A stretch of DNA of 64,000 nt, taken from positions 62,001-126,000 of the forward strand of contig NZ_WODA01000022.1 of assembly GCF_009729855.1 (NCBI RefSeq), in the 5' to 3' direction. The DNA comes from Agromyces luteolus (GTDB lineage: Bacteria; Actinomycetota; Actinomycetes; Actinomycetales; Microbacteriaceae). A program made the position numbers and the translations under genes. The notes under the pieces are model-generated. The model ran no database searches. It saw only the letters and a program-made list of their open reading frames with translations, and had not been told where the DNA came from. Positions 1-8,987 of this stretch are shown here, one piece after another. The first letter of the stretch is position 1. Every line of letters starts with the position of its first letter.

Positions 1-433
1 AGTGCTGCACGGGGGTGGAGGCGAGGTCGTCGCGCGCCGGGTCCTGCGAGTCGGCGGCGAGCAGCCAGTTCTCGAAGTAGAGCGCGCTCGCGATGACCTC
101 GCGGAAGTACGAGCGCCACTCGAACCTCGGCACGACGAGGTACGTCAGCACGGTGACCGCGACGAGCACCGCCATGGCCGCCGGCAGGATCCGCCGCGCT
201 CTGCGCAGGTAGAAGTCCTTCAGCGAGATGCGCCCGGTGCGGGCGTGCTCGCGGAGCAGGAGCGCCGTGATGAGGAAGCCCGACACGACGAAGAAGACGT
301 CGACGCCCATGTAGCCGGCGGGTGCGACCGCGGGCCAGCCGTGGTGCAGCACGACGGCGCACACCGCGATCGCGCGGAGCGCCTGGATCTCGGGCCGCAC
401 GGCGGCACGCGTTCGGGTCGACGGGGGAACCAT
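1..433 (-). CDS. Acyltransferase 3 family protein, N-terminal part (runs off the window)
   Basis: Reading from an ATG at 431-433, the frame stays open to the left edge (144 codons seen). The N-terminus carries the conserved Arg (QALRA) and the His pair (VVLHHGW) of the acyltransferase 3 / OafA-YrhL family. The hydrophobic segment after it (GVDVFFVVSGFLIT) and the block ENWLLAA...STPVQ are also typical. Members are multi-pass inner-membrane proteins that O-acylate surface polysaccharides, peptidoglycan or lipids, and some end in a periplasmic SGNH domain. The C-terminal half is outside the window, so substrate and tail are unknown. It lies downstream of tuf on the same strand, separated by a strong hairpin, so it is probably a separate unit. 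Confidence 0.8.
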   Translation of the reverse strand, partial: MVPPSTRTRAAVRPEIQALRAIAVCAVVLHHGWPAVAPAGYMGVDVFFVVSGFLITALLLREHARTGRISLKDFYLRRARRILPAAMAVLVAVTVLTYLVVPRFEWRSYFREVIASALYFENWLLAADSQDPARDDLASTPVQH

Positions 434-522
434 CCGGTCAAGGCTAACCCGAGGTCTCCTCGAAGAGGGACGCCCCGCCCGGATCTGGACGACCGTGCAC
501 GACTGTGCTAGCGGGACGACGA

Positions 523-551
523 AGGGGCCGGGCCCGAAGGCCCGACCCCTT
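523..551 (-). terminator. Terminator after tuf
   Basis: An 11-bp GC-rich stem (524-534 with 539-549) closes a CGAA loop about 20 nt beyond the tuf stop codon. There is no clear U tract, as is usual in high-GC actinobacteria. Confidence 0.7.
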
Positions 552-571
552 GCAGGTCGCGATCGCGAAGA

Positions 572-1765
<1,194 letters not shown>

Positions 1766-1788
1766 TGTGGGTCCTCCTCAGGATCCGT

Positions 1789-1827
1789 GTAGCAGCACCG
1801 GGCGCCGGATTGCGACCGGTGTGCTAC
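1789..1827 (-). other. Stem-loop in the fusA-tuf intergenic leader
   Basis: Arms 1789-1801 and 1816-1827 pair over 12 bp with one bulged base, 22 nt or more upstream of the tuf ribosome binding site. It could be a processing or stability element, or a weak terminator between fusA and tuf. The A/T-rich stretch just upstream (about 1829-1850, TAACAT and repeats) may hold a tuf promoter, but I see no good -35. Confidence 0.4.
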
Positions 1828-1878
1828 TGGGGTTGTGTTGTTATGTTACGCGAACCTGTCGGTCCGTGCGTTCGGGCG

Positions 1879-3993
1879 CTACTCGCCCTTGTTCTTCTGG
1901 ACGATCTCCTCGGCCACGGCCTTCGGGACCTCCGCGTAGCTCTCGAACTCCATCGAGTACACCGCGCGGCCCGAGGTCTTGGACCGCAGGTCTCCGATGT
2001 AGCCGAACATCTCCGAGAGCGGGACGTGCGCACGCACGACCTTCACGCCGGCGGCGTCCTCCATGGACTGGATCTGGCCGCGGCGCGAGTTCAGGTCGCC
2101 GATGACGTCGCCCATGTACTCCTCGGGAGTACGGACCTCGACGGCCATCAGCGGCTCGAGCAGGACGGGGTTCGCCTTCCGAGCGGCCTCCTTGAAGCCC
2201 ATCGAACCGGCGATCTTGAACGCCATCTCCGAGGAGTCGACGTCGTGGGCGGCACCGTCGGTGAGGGTCGCCTTGACGCCCACCATCGGGTAGCCGGCCA
2301 GGATGCCGACCTGCATCGCGTCCTGGAAGCCCGCGTCGACCGACGGGATGTACTCGCGCGGGACGCGACCACCCGTGACGGCGTTCTCGAACTCGTAGGT
2401 CTTGTCGCCCTCGACCTCGAGCGGCTCGAGCTTGAACTGGATCTTCGCGAACTGGCCCGAGCCACCCGTCTGCTTCTTGTGGGTGTAGTCGTGGCGGTCG
2501 ACCGCGCGGCGGATCGTCTCGCGGTAGGCCACCTGCGGCTTGCCGACGTTGGCCTCGACCTTGAACTCGCGCTTCATGCGGTCCACGAGGATGTCGAGGT
2601 GCAGCTCGCCCATGCCCTTGATGACCGTCTGGCCGGTCTCCGGGTTGAGCTCGGTGCGGAAGGTCGGGTCCTCCTCGGCGAGCTTCTGGATCGCCGTGCC
2701 GAGCTTCTCCTGGTCGGCCTTGGTCTTCGGCTCGATGGCGACCTCGATGACGGGGTCCGGGAAGGTCATCGACTCGAGGACGACCTGGTTGTCCGGGTCG
2801 CACAGGGTGTCGCCGGTGGTGGTGTCCTTCAGGCCGATGACGGCGTAGATGTTGCCCGCCGTGACCGAGTCGACCGGGTTCTCCTTGTTGGCGTGCATCT
2901 GGAAGATCTTCCCGATGCGCTCCTTCTTGCCCTTGGTCGAGTTGATGACCTGGGCGCCGGAGTCGAGACGACCCGAGTAGACGCGCACGTAGGTGAGGCG
3001 ACCGAAGAACGGGTGCACCGCGACCTTGAACGCGAGCGCCGAGAACGGCTCGGTCGCGTCGGCGTGGCGCTCGATGATCTTCTCCTCGTCGCGCACGTCG
3101 TGGCCCTGGACGGCGGGCACGTCGAGCGGCGACGGCAGGAAGTCGATGACCGCGTCGAGCATGGGCTGCACGCCGCGGTTCTTGAACGCCGAGCCGCAGA
3201 GCACGGGGTAGATCTCGGAGTTGACGGTGAGCTTGCGGATCGCGCCCTTGATCTCGGCGACCGTGAGCTCCTCGCCGCCGAAGAACTTCTCGAGCAGCTC
3301 GTCGCTGGTCTCGGCGACGGTCTCGAGCAGCTGCTGGCGGTACTCGTCGGCCTTGTCCTTCAGGTCGGCCGGGATCTCCTGGACCTCGTACTTGGCGCCC
3401 ATGGTCACGTCGCCCTTGGCGTCGCCGGGCCACACGAGGGCGCGCATCTCGATGAGGTCGATGACGCCGACGAAGTCGTTCTCGGCGCCGATCGGGAGCT
3501 GGAGCACGAGGGGCTTCGCGCCGAGGCGCTTGATGATCGTGTCGACGGTGAAGTAGAAGTCCGCGCCGAGCTTGTCCATCTTGTTGACGAAGCAGATGCG
3601 GGGGACGTTGTACTTGTCGGCCTGGCGCCACACGGTCTCGGACTGGGGCTCCACGCCCTCCTTGCCGTCGAAGACGGCGACCGCGCCGTCGAGCACGCGC
3701 AGCGAGCGCTCCACCTCGACGGTGAAGTCGACATGGCCGGGCGTGTCGATGATGTTGATCTGGTTCTTGTTCCAGAAGCAGGTGACCGCCGCGGACGTGA
3801 TGGTGATGCCGCGCTCCTTCTCCTGCTCCATCCAGTCGGTGGTCGACGCGCCGTCGTGCGTCTCGCCGATCTTGTGGTTGACGCCCGTGTAGAACAGGAT
3901 GCGCTCGGTCGTGGTGGTCTTGCCGGCATCGATGTGCGCCATGATGCCGATATTGCGGACCTTGTTCAGGTCGGTGAGCACGTCAAGTGCCAC
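1879..3993 (-). CDS. fusA: Elongation factor G
   Basis: EF-G catalyses ribosomal translocation and, with RRF, ribosome recycling. The 704 residues match the usual length. The GTPase motifs are AHIDAGKT (19-26), the switch region RGITI (61-65), DTPGH (83-87) and NKMD (137-140). Domains II to V follow, ending with the domain V block [15 protein letters not shown] near the C-terminus. The start is GTG with GGAGG about 5 nt upstream. It is third in the str operon, after rpsG. The rpsG-fusA gap contains a long inverted repeat (4033-4082). Confidence 0.98.
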   Translation of the reverse strand: MALDVLTDLNKVRNIGIMAHIDAGKTTTTERILFYTGVNHKIGETHDGASTTDWMEQEKERGITITSAAVTCFWNKNQINIIDTPGHVDFTVEVERSLRVLDGAVAVFDGKEGVEPQSETVWRQADKYNVPRICFVNKMDKLGADFYFTVDTIIKRLGAKPLVLQLPIGAENDFVGVIDLIEMRALVWPGDAKGDVTMGAKYEVQEIPADLKDKADEYRQQLLETVAETSDELLEKFFGGEELTVAEIKGAIRKLTVNSEIYPVLCGSAFKNRGVQPMLDAVIDFLPSPLDVPAVQGHDVRDEEKIIERHADATEPFSALAFKVAVHPFFGRLTYVRVYSGRLDSGAQVINSTKGKKERIGKIFQMHANKENPVDSVTAGNIYAVIGLKDTTTGDTLCDPDNQVVLESMTFPDPVIEVAIEPKTKADQEKLGTAIQKLAEEDPTFRTELNPETGQTVIKGMGELHLDILVDRMKREFKVEANVGKPQVAYRETIRRAVDRHDYTHKKQTGGSGQFAKIQFKLEPLEVEGDKTYEFENAVTGGRVPREYIPSVDAGFQDAMQVGILAGYPMVGVKATLTDGAAHDVDSSEMAFKIAGSMGFKEAARKANPVLLEPLMAVEVRTPEEYMGDVIGDLNSRRGQIQSMEDAAGVKVVRAHVPLSEMFGYIGDLRSKTSGRAVYSMEFESYAEVPKAVAEEIVQKNKGE

Positions 3994-4032
3994 GGGGTTC
4001 CTCCGGATGGTCAGGAAGGGAAGGGTGGGGGT

Positions 4033-4082
4033 GAGCGGATGCCGCGTGGCGTCCGCGAGCGCACGGCCCGCGGCATCCGCTC
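4033..4082 (-). other. Long inverted repeat between rpsG and fusA
   Basis: Arms 4033-4046 and 4069-4082 are perfect 14-base reverse complements (GAGCGGATGCCGCG on the + strand) around a 22-nt loop. It sits just after the rpsG stop, inside the str operon. It may be an attenuator, an RNase processing site or a 3' stabiliser. Both arms contain the 9-mer that is over-represented across the window. Confidence 0.6.
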
Positions 4083-4088
4083 GGCCCG

Positions 4089-4559
4089 CTACCAGCGGTA
4101 GTGGGCGAACGCGCGGTTCGACTCGGCCATCTTGTGGGTGTCCTCGCGGCGCTTGACCGCGGCACCCAGGCCGTTCGAGGCGTCGAGGATCTCGTTGGTG
4201 AGACGCTCGGTCATGGTCTTCTCGCGGCGGGCCTTGGCGTAGCTGGTGAGCCAGCGGAGCGCCAGGGTGTTCGCACGGTGCGGCTTGACCTCGACGGGGA
4301 CCTGGTAGGTCGAGCCGCCGACGCGGCGCGACCGGACCTCGAGGGTCGGGCGCACGTTGTCCAGGGCCTTCTTCAGGACCGCGACGGCGTCCTGGCCGGA
4401 CTTGTTCGCGACGTTCTCGAGCGCCTCGTAGACGATGCGCTGCGCGAGGTCCTTCTTGCCGTCGATGAGGATCTTGTTGACGAGCTGGCTGACGACCGGC
4501 GAACCGTAGACCGGGTCGGCGACGACGGGGCGCTTCGGAGCGGGACCCTTGCGAGGCAT
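4089..4559 (-). CDS. rpsG: 30S ribosomal protein S7
   Basis: S7 nucleates assembly of the 30S head by binding the 3' domain of 16S rRNA. The protein has 156 residues, full length, starting [10 protein letters not shown] and ending with the conserved block [14 protein letters not shown]. The core ([18 protein letters not shown] and [13 protein letters not shown]) is canonical. Its ATG overlaps the rpsL stop codon by one base (TAATG), so translation of the pair is probably coupled. Confidence 0.98.
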   Translation of the reverse strand: MPRKGPAPKRPVVADPVYGSPVVSQLVNKILIDGKKDLAQRIVYEALENVANKSGQDAVAVLKKALDNVRPTLEVRSRRVGGSTYQVPVEVKPHRANTLALRWLTSYAKARREKTMTERLTNEILDASNGLGAAVKRREDTHKMAESNRAFAHYRW

Positions 4560-4933
4560 TACTTCTTCTCCATCTTCGCGCCGTAGCGGCTACGAGCCTG
4601 CTTGCGGTTCTTCACGGCCTGCGTGTCGAGCGCGCCGCGGATGATCTTGTAGCGGACACCCGGGAGGTCCTTCACACGACCGCCGCGCACGAGCACCATC
4701 GAGTGCTCCTGCAGGTTGTGGCCCTCACCGGGGATGTAGGCGGTGACCTCGGTGCCGTTCGAGAGCTTCACGCGGGCGACCTTGCGGAGCGCCGAGTTCG
4801 GCTTCTTCGGGGTGGTGGTGTACACACGCGTGCACACGCCGCGCTGCTGGGGGTTGGCCTTCAGGGCGGGAGCCTTGGTCTTGGTGACCTTCGGCGAGCG
4901 ACCCTTGCGGACCAACTGCTGAATGGTTGGCAC
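4559..4933 (-). CDS. rpsL: 30S ribosomal protein S12
   Basis: S12 sits in the decoding centre and controls accuracy. The protein has 124 residues with the canonical [11 protein letters not shown] start and the [13 protein letters not shown] block. The two lysines whose mutation gives streptomycin resistance are present (K43 and K88), so the sequence predicts a streptomycin-sensitive ribosome. The start is GTG with AAGGAG a few bases upstream. It is the first gene of the str operon; the nearest convincing promoter lies about 230 nt upstream (5160-5188), which leaves a long leader. Confidence 0.98.
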   Translation of the reverse strand: MPTIQQLVRKGRSPKVTKTKAPALKANPQQRGVCTRVYTTTPKKPNSALRKVARVKLSNGTEVTAYIPGEGHNLQEHSMVLVRGGRVKDLPGVRYKIIRGALDTQAVKNRKQARSRYGAKMEKK

Positions 4934-5159
4934 TGCTTCTCCTTGTTGTGCTGCACGGTGACAGCGTTGATGGATTTCACATCACGACCCACCGGCACCG
5001 CCGAGCGGCGCTGCCTTTTCAGTGGTGGGTATGCCGTGGGGGCTTCCGGCCGTTCGACCGCCGCCCTGGTGCGCGCACTGCGAGAACCCGCGCCGTCTCC
5101 GTGGACCCCGAGGGCCCGCGGGCACAGCACGAGCGCGCGGCAACGCGCACACCCGATCA

Positions 5160-5188
5160 ATGGTAATGCGGCGTCACGATGCGGTCAA
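5160..5188 (-). promoter_or_regulatory. str operon promoter
   Basis: On the minus strand TTGACC (5183-5188) and TACCAT (5160-5165) are spaced by exactly 17 nt. Transcription should start near 5153, giving rpsL a leader of about 220 nt. That leader (4934-5153) contains no credible gene. It holds the CCCGCGGGCCC palindrome region near 5110 and little else I can name. Confidence 0.7.
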
Positions 5189-5246
5189 ATGGGTCTCGAC
5201 GGGGCGCTTCGCGTCCCACTCGACCGCCGGTGCGGAGACCGCGGGC

Positions 5247-5894
5247 TCAGTTCGCCCATCCGGGAGCGTCGAGCTCGCGATCGAGGTCGGCGAGCAGCTC
5301 GGCCACCTGCGGCTCGACGAGCCGCTCGACCGCATTGGCGATGCGCTGGCGGTGCCGCGCGAGCTCCGCGCAGATGCGGCGGCCGAGCTGCTTGGCGAAG
5401 TCGTCGGCGAGGCGGACCTCCTCGCGGAGCGCCTCCTTCTCCTGCGGGGTGAACGGACGCGGCGCCGGCTCGGCGGCCTCGGCCGCGGCATCCGCCTCGA
5501 GCCCCTGCAGGGTGAAGAGGAACGGCTCGCCCGGCGTCGGGTCGGGATCGAGCTCGAGCCCGAGGAACTCCGGATCGAGGCCCTCGCCCGCCCGGTAGGG
5601 CCGCCGCGCCTTGCGCTCCTCGGCGAGGCGGATCTCACGGTGCAGCATGGGGAGGTTGCGCGCGGTGTAGTCGTCGACCGCGACGTCGATGATGCCCTTC
5701 ATGCGCATCGAGAACGCGTGCTGCACCGGGTGCGGCACGTCGACGTCGAGCCCGGCCGCGGCGAGGATCGGCGAGCCGAAGCAGCGCGTGCAGAGGCGCA
5801 CCCGTCCGCGGTGCGTGCCCGGCCGCCACCGCGGCAGCCACGCCAGCCAGCGGTCGACCTCGTGGCTCACCCGGGCCTCGACCGATCCCTCCAC
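5247..5894 (-). CDS. Protein of unknown function
   Basis: 215 residues if the GTG at 5894 is used. I chose that start because TAGGGT ends 7 nt before it, which fits a leaderless mRNA. The frame stays open upstream, but that extension overlaps the next gene and is Pro/Gly-rich noise. A single CxxC (LCTRCFG) lies near residue 30. The middle is basic (HREIRLAEERKARRPYRAG). The C-terminal 70 residues look helical (EKEALREEVRLADDFAKQLG...), possibly a coiled coil. There is no signal peptide or membrane segment. The CxxC alone is not enough to call a zinc site. Confidence 0.6.
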   Translation of the reverse strand: MEGSVEARVSHEVDRWLAWLPRWRPGTHRGRVRLCTRCFGSPILAAAGLDVDVPHPVQHAFSMRMKGIIDVAVDDYTARNLPMLHREIRLAEERKARRPYRAGEGLDPEFLGLELDPDPTPGEPFLFTLQGLEADAAAEAAEPAPRPFTPQEKEALREEVRLADDFAKQLGRRICAELARHRQRIANAVERLVEPQVAELLADLDRELDAPGWAN

Positions 5895-5901
5895 GCGGTT
5901 C

Positions 5902-5907
5902 ACCCTA
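5902..5907 (-). promoter_or_regulatory. Leaderless -10 box (TAGGGT)
   Basis: TAGGGT is separated by 7 nt from the GTG at 5892-5894 on the minus strand. It overlaps an alternative upstream GTG (5901-5903), which argues for the downstream start. Confidence 0.5.
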
Positions 5908-5967
5908 CTGCGGGGGGCGGTGCGCGCCCGCGAACCGGTGAACGGATGTCCCGCCGCGGGCGGCGGG

Positions 5968-6444
5968 TCACTCGTCGTCGTCGCGCTCCCAGGGCCACCG
6001 GGGCCGTTCGACCCCGCCCTCCTCGGCACGGACCGTCACCGCGGCGAGGAGCGCGACGAGGGCGCTCGCGACCGGGATGATGAGCCCGAACCCGACCGAC
6101 ATGAACGACAGGGCGAACAGGAACGCCGCGAGGATCGTCCCGGTCGACGCCGCGTACGCGATCGTCGCCGCGACGACGCCCGTCGCCCACGTGAGGAGGA
6201 ACGCGAGGCCCGCGAGCGACCACGCGCGGATCCCGCGCGTCAGGCTCGCTCCGAGGAGGAGCAGGAGCGCACCGACGGCGGCGCCGATCGTGATCGGTCC
6301 GACGAGGCGGCCGGCCGCGGGATCGGCGATCGGCTCGAGGTCGGCGAGCAGGCTCGTGAACCCGAACGCCGCCACGATCAGCGCGACGTCGAGCGCGGCC
6401 GCGAAGCCGGCGACCGCCCACGCCGAGGTCGGGTTCGACGCCAT
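5968..6444 (-). CDS. Four-helix membrane protein of unknown function
   Basis: 158 residues with four hydrophobic segments (about 12-32, 50-68, 76-98 and 104-138) and an acidic, Trp-containing tail (ERPRWPWERDDDE), so both ends probably face the cytoplasm. There are no conserved catalytic residues. It resembles the small four-TM proteins common in Microbacteriaceae. The ATG at 6444 has TAGGCT 6 nt upstream, so it is probably leaderless. The stop precedes the next gene's start by about 75 nt. Confidence 0.7.
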   Translation of the reverse strand: MASNPTSAWAVAGFAAALDVALIVAAFGFTSLLADLEPIADPAAGRLVGPITIGAAVGALLLLLGASLTRGIRAWSLAGLAFLLTWATGVVAATIAYAASTGTILAAFLFALSFMSVGFGLIIPVASALVALLAAVTVRAEEGGVERPRWPWERDDDE

Positions 6445-6450
6445 GCTCCG

Positions 6451-6456
6451 AGCCTA
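6451..6456 (-). promoter_or_regulatory. Leaderless -10 box (TAGGCT)
   Basis: TAGGCT lies 6 nt before the ATG at 6442-6444, and the terminator stem of the secretion locus begins 15 nt further upstream. No ribosome binding site fits between. Confidence 0.55.
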
Positions 6457-6470
6457 CGCCGCCCCGACGA

Positions 6471-6510
6471 CGAGAGGTGGGCGGGACCGTGCGGTCCCGC
6501 CCACCTCTCG
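6471..6510 (-). terminator. Terminator of the ESX-like locus
   Basis: A perfect 18-bp stem (6471-6488 with 6493-6510) closes a 4-nt loop, 14 nt past the stop of the WXG100-size gene. It insulates the secretion locus from the membrane-protein gene below it. Confidence 0.85.
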
Positions 6511-6523
6511 AAACCGGGTCGGA

Positions 6524-6814
6524 TCAGCGCCCGGCGAGCTGCTGGTCGAGGTCCTGGATGGCCTGCATCATCCCGCGGAGGGCCTCGCCCATCTCGCCGA
6601 TGCCGTCGACGGCGGACTTCAGGCCCGTCGTGAGCTCCTCGTAGCCCTGGCCGAACTTGCCGGAGGCGTGCTGGGTCTTGAAGTCGTTGCCGAGCAGGTT
6701 GTCGACCGACGCCTTCAGCTGGTCGAGCTGCGACTGGATGTCGTCGCGTGCGTCCGACAGCTTGCTCGCCATCGCCTCCATCTCGCCGTACGAGGCGCCG
6801 AAATCTGCGGCCAT
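6524..6814 (-). CDS. WXG100-size secreted protein (EsxA/EsxB-like) lacking the WXG tripeptide
   Basis: 96 residues, predicted to be two long amphipathic helices, which is the length and pattern of WXG100 proteins exported by type VII systems. Where the family has Trp-x-Gly at the helical turn, this protein reads GNDFKTQHASGKF, with Phe in place of Trp and no Gly two residues later. A C-terminal YxxxD/E-type export signal is not obvious; YEELTTGL is near residue 58. It is last in the secretion locus but has its own promoter: TAGGCT at 6870-6875 with the palindrome at 6898-6915. It is the most likely small substrate or chaperone partner of the ATPase encoded upstream. Confidence 0.8.
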   Translation of the reverse strand: MAADFGASYGEMEAMASKLSDARDDIQSQLDQLKASVDNLLGNDFKTQHASGKFGQGYEELTTGLKSAVDGIGEMGEALRGMMQAIQDLDQQLAGR

Positions 6815-6869
6815 CGTGGAACCTTCCTTCGTTCGGGATCATCGCCCGCGACTGCGAGCCGGTGCCCCC

Positions 6870-6875
6870 AGCCTA
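6870..6875 (-). promoter_or_regulatory. -10 box of the WXG100-size gene
   Basis: TAGGCT lies 22 nt downstream of the palindromic site at 6898-6915, with no -35-like hexamer at the right place. This fits a promoter that needs an activator. Confidence 0.5.
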
Positions 6876-6897
6876 CGGACGGCACCACCGGCCGGAC

Positions 6898-6915
6898 ATG
6901 GGGAGCACTCCCCAC
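6898..6915. promoter_or_regulatory. ESX-locus palindrome, copy 1
   Basis: ATGGGGAGCACTCCCCAC is near-perfect dyad symmetry and matches copies at 10611 and 16385. Its centre is about 31 nt upstream of the -10 box, near -43, the usual place for a dimeric activator touching RNA polymerase. It lies between the multi-pass membrane gene and the WXG100-size gene. Confidence 0.7.
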
Positions 6916-6922
6916 GGACTCG

Positions 6923-7813
6923 TCAGCGCTCCCCTGTCGCGAACGCGGCGGCGAGCTCGGGCGAGGCGGCCACCGCGGTCGAGGTGAGCACCAGTTCGCC
7001 CGGAAGGCCGGGTCGGTCGCGCGGGGGCATCCCGCGTTCGTCGAGGATGCGGTGGGCGCTCGCCAGGTCGTCCTCGACGCGCGCGCGCACGGCCGGGTCG
7101 ACCGCGGCCCACGCCGAACCGAGCCGCGCGATCGCGTCGGCGAGGACGGAGCCGCCGAGGTCGGCCTGCGCCCGCGCGAACTCGTCCATGCGCCGACGGG
7201 TCGCCGCGCGCTCCGCCGGCGAGGCGCCGAGCGCCACGACGGTGGCGGCCGACGCGACGCCGACGAGCACGGCCAGGCCGGCGACCGCGGCGACGAACGT
7301 GCCGGCGGTGGCCGCGACGAGGCCGCCGAGGACGGCGCTCATGACGAGCGCGGCGAGGCAGAGCGCCGCGGCGCTCCACACGGTCGCCACCACCCCGGTC
7401 GTCGGCGCGGCGGCGCGCCGGAGGGGCAGGAGCGCGGCGGCGATCAGGATCGCCGCCGTCCAGACGAGACCCGTGATCCACGGCAGCACGTCGGGGGCGT
7501 CGAACACCGCGCGGCCGAGGTGGAACGCCGCGGCGAAGCAGGCCGCGAGCACCCCGCCGACGAGCGCGGCGGTGCGCGCGCCCGACCGACCGAGCTCGGC
7601 GCCCGCGCTGCCGTCGCGCGCGCGGAGCTCGACGAGGCCCTCGGCGCGCGCCGTGCGGAGGCCGGCCACGGTCTCGGAGACGCAGGCGTCGACCTGGTCC
7701 GCGTAGCGCGGAACGGCGGAGACCGCCGCGCGGTCGAGCCGGCTCAGCCGGTAGGCGACGTCCGCGCCGCTCGCCGTGCGGGCCCACGACGTCGCGGGTC
7801 CGTCCGCGCTCAC
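6923..7813 (-). CDS. ESX-locus multi-pass membrane protein of unknown function
   Basis: 296 residues from a GTG whose first bases overlap the upstream stop (GTGA). About 80 hydrophilic residues precede four to five hydrophobic segments (roughly 83-215). A C-terminal domain of about 80 helical residues (MDEFARAQADLGG... to RVEDDLASAHRIL) follows. I recognise no family. It is the fifth gene of a tightly coupled operon after the ATPase. ESX systems normally encode EccB, EccD and EccE membrane components and none is present here, so this protein could be a divergent channel or anchor component, or a membrane immunity protein. Both are inference. Confidence 0.7.
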   Translation of the reverse strand: MSADGPATSWARTASGADVAYRLSRLDRAAVSAVPRYADQVDACVSETVAGLRTARAEGLVELRARDGSAGAELGRSGARTAALVGGVLAACFAAAFHLGRAVFDAPDVLPWITGLVWTAAILIAAALLPLRRAAAPTTGVVATVWSAAALCLAALVMSAVLGGLVAATAGTFVAAVAGLAVLVGVASAATVVALGASPAERAATRRRMDEFARAQADLGGSVLADAIARLGSAWAAVDPAVRARVEDDLASAHRILDERGMPPRDRPGLPGELVLTSTAVAASPELAAAFATGER

Positions 7814-8370
7814 GGGACCACCCGGAGCGAGCCGACGACCGGATCGGCGAAGCGCTGCATCGTGCCGACGACCTCGCGATGGGCGAGCTCCGAGAACACC
7901 AGGCCGATCATCCCCGGCAGCACGAGGCCGTAGGAGATGCCGGCGAGCGTCGCTCCCGCACCGTCGGGCCGGGTGGTGACGTACGCCACGCGGTAGCCGT
8001 GCGGCACGGACTCCGTCTCGAACTCCTCGACCACGGGCTCGCCGAGCAGGCCGTCGTCGGGCAGCATCCACTCGATCGACGCCGAGGCGATCGCCTCGGA
8101 ATCGACGCCCTCCGGCAGCACCCGCAACGACGCGTGCAGCACGCCCGTCATCGGCATCGTCGACGGGCGGAAGTACAGCGACGTGTCGATCCCCTCGCGA
8201 CGTCGGCCGAGCGCCTCCCGCGCGGCCGCCTCGAGCTCGTCGGCGAGGCCCGCGAGCGGGCCCTGCGCGTACGCGGCGCGCTGCTCGGCGACCCACATTC
8301 CGTCGGCACCGGCTCCGGCGGCGGGCATGATCGACCACGTGTCGCCGGGGTGGGCGACCTCGTACCTCAT
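7810..8370 (-). CDS. ESX-locus protein of unknown function, look-alike of its upstream neighbour
   Basis: 186 residues, soluble, no signal peptide. The ATG overlaps the upstream stop by 4 bases (ATGA) and its own stop overlaps the next start (GTGA). It has alternating beta-type hydrophobic stretches (MTGVLHASLRVLPEG, GYRVAYVTTR, GISYGLVLPGMIGLVFSEL) and ends with a helix before a hydrophobic strand (GTMQRFADPVVGSLRVV). The strand and helix order resembles the 206-residue protein encoded just before it. By eye the layout recalls the Mog1/PsbP-like (LpqN, DUF1795) fold, which is used by several secretion-linked chaperones and immunity proteins. That similarity is a guess that needs a profile search. 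Confidence 0.65.
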   Translation of the reverse strand: MRYEVAHPGDTWSIMPAAGAGADGMWVAEQRAAYAQGPLAGLADELEAAAREALGRRREGIDTSLYFRPSTMPMTGVLHASLRVLPEGVDSEAIASASIEWMLPDDGLLGEPVVEEFETESVPHGYRVAYVTTRPDGAGATLAGISYGLVLPGMIGLVFSELAHREVVGTMQRFADPVVGSLRVVP

Positions 8371-8987
8371 GCGCCGCTCCAGCGGAAGGTCGACATGATC
8401 GCGTCGGCGAGCACGCCGGCGGCGCGCACGGTCTCGTCGTCGAGGCGCTCGCCGGCCGCCGCGGACGGCACGACCGCGCTGAACAGCAGCGCCTCGCACC
8501 GCTGGGTTCCGGGCACCGCGACGAGGTAGTCGAACGACCGGACCGAGACCTCGCCGCCCGGCACGCGGTGCGTGTGCTCCTCCTCCCAGCGCAGGAGCAC
8601 GCCGTCGTCGCCGAGGGTGCGCGCACCGCGGTCGCGTCGCAGGGCGACGACGTGCGGGTCGAGCGGACCGCCGCCGGGCGCCGTGAGCCGGATCGCGGTG
8701 ATCGACAGCGGGAACAGCTCGTCGGCGGGAACGTCCGCCGGGTAGATCAGCCGGACCGGCTCGCGGCGGAGGAACTCCTCGGCGGCGCGGTCGAGGATCG
8801 ACCGGAACTGCGCGTCGAGGTCGGGGCGATGGGCGGATCGGAGGACCGCGGACGTCCGTGCGGCGAGGTCGGAGAACGCCTCCCGCGTGGGCGGGACCGA
8901 CGCCCAGCCGCGCGGCAGAAGCAGCACGAAGGGCGGGAGTCCGGGTCTCGATGCGCCGGTGAGTTCGTCGCGCAGGCTCGGGATCAT
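8367..8987 (-). CDS. ESX-locus protein of unknown function
   Basis: 206 residues from an ATG that overlaps the stop of the 420-residue gene (ATGA). It overlaps the following gene in the same way, so the three are translated as a coupled set. No membrane segment is visible. It begins IPSLRDELTGASRPGLPPFVLLLPRGW. Beta-rich segments follow (PLSITAIRLTAP, VSVRSFDYLVAVPG, CEALLFSAVVP), with a closing helix (AGVLADAIMSTFRW). The same pattern occurs in the 186-residue neighbour. Position directly after a candidate substrate suggests a chaperone, adaptor or immunity role (inference). Confidence 0.65.
   Translation of the reverse strand: MIPSLRDELTGASRPGLPPFVLLLPRGWASVPPTREAFSDLAARTSAVLRSAHRPDLDAQFRSILDRAAEEFLRREPVRLIYPADVPADELFPLSITAIRLTAPGGGPLDPHVVALRRDRGARTLGDDGVLLRWEEEHTHRVPGGEVSVRSFDYLVAVPGTQRCEALLFSAVVPSAAAGERLDDETVRAAGVLADAIMSTFRWSGA

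Noticed and set aside
6925-6935. A fourth, half ESX palindrome (AGCGCTCCCCT)
   Set aside because: It lacks the other arm and lies in the end of a coding region, so chance is likely.
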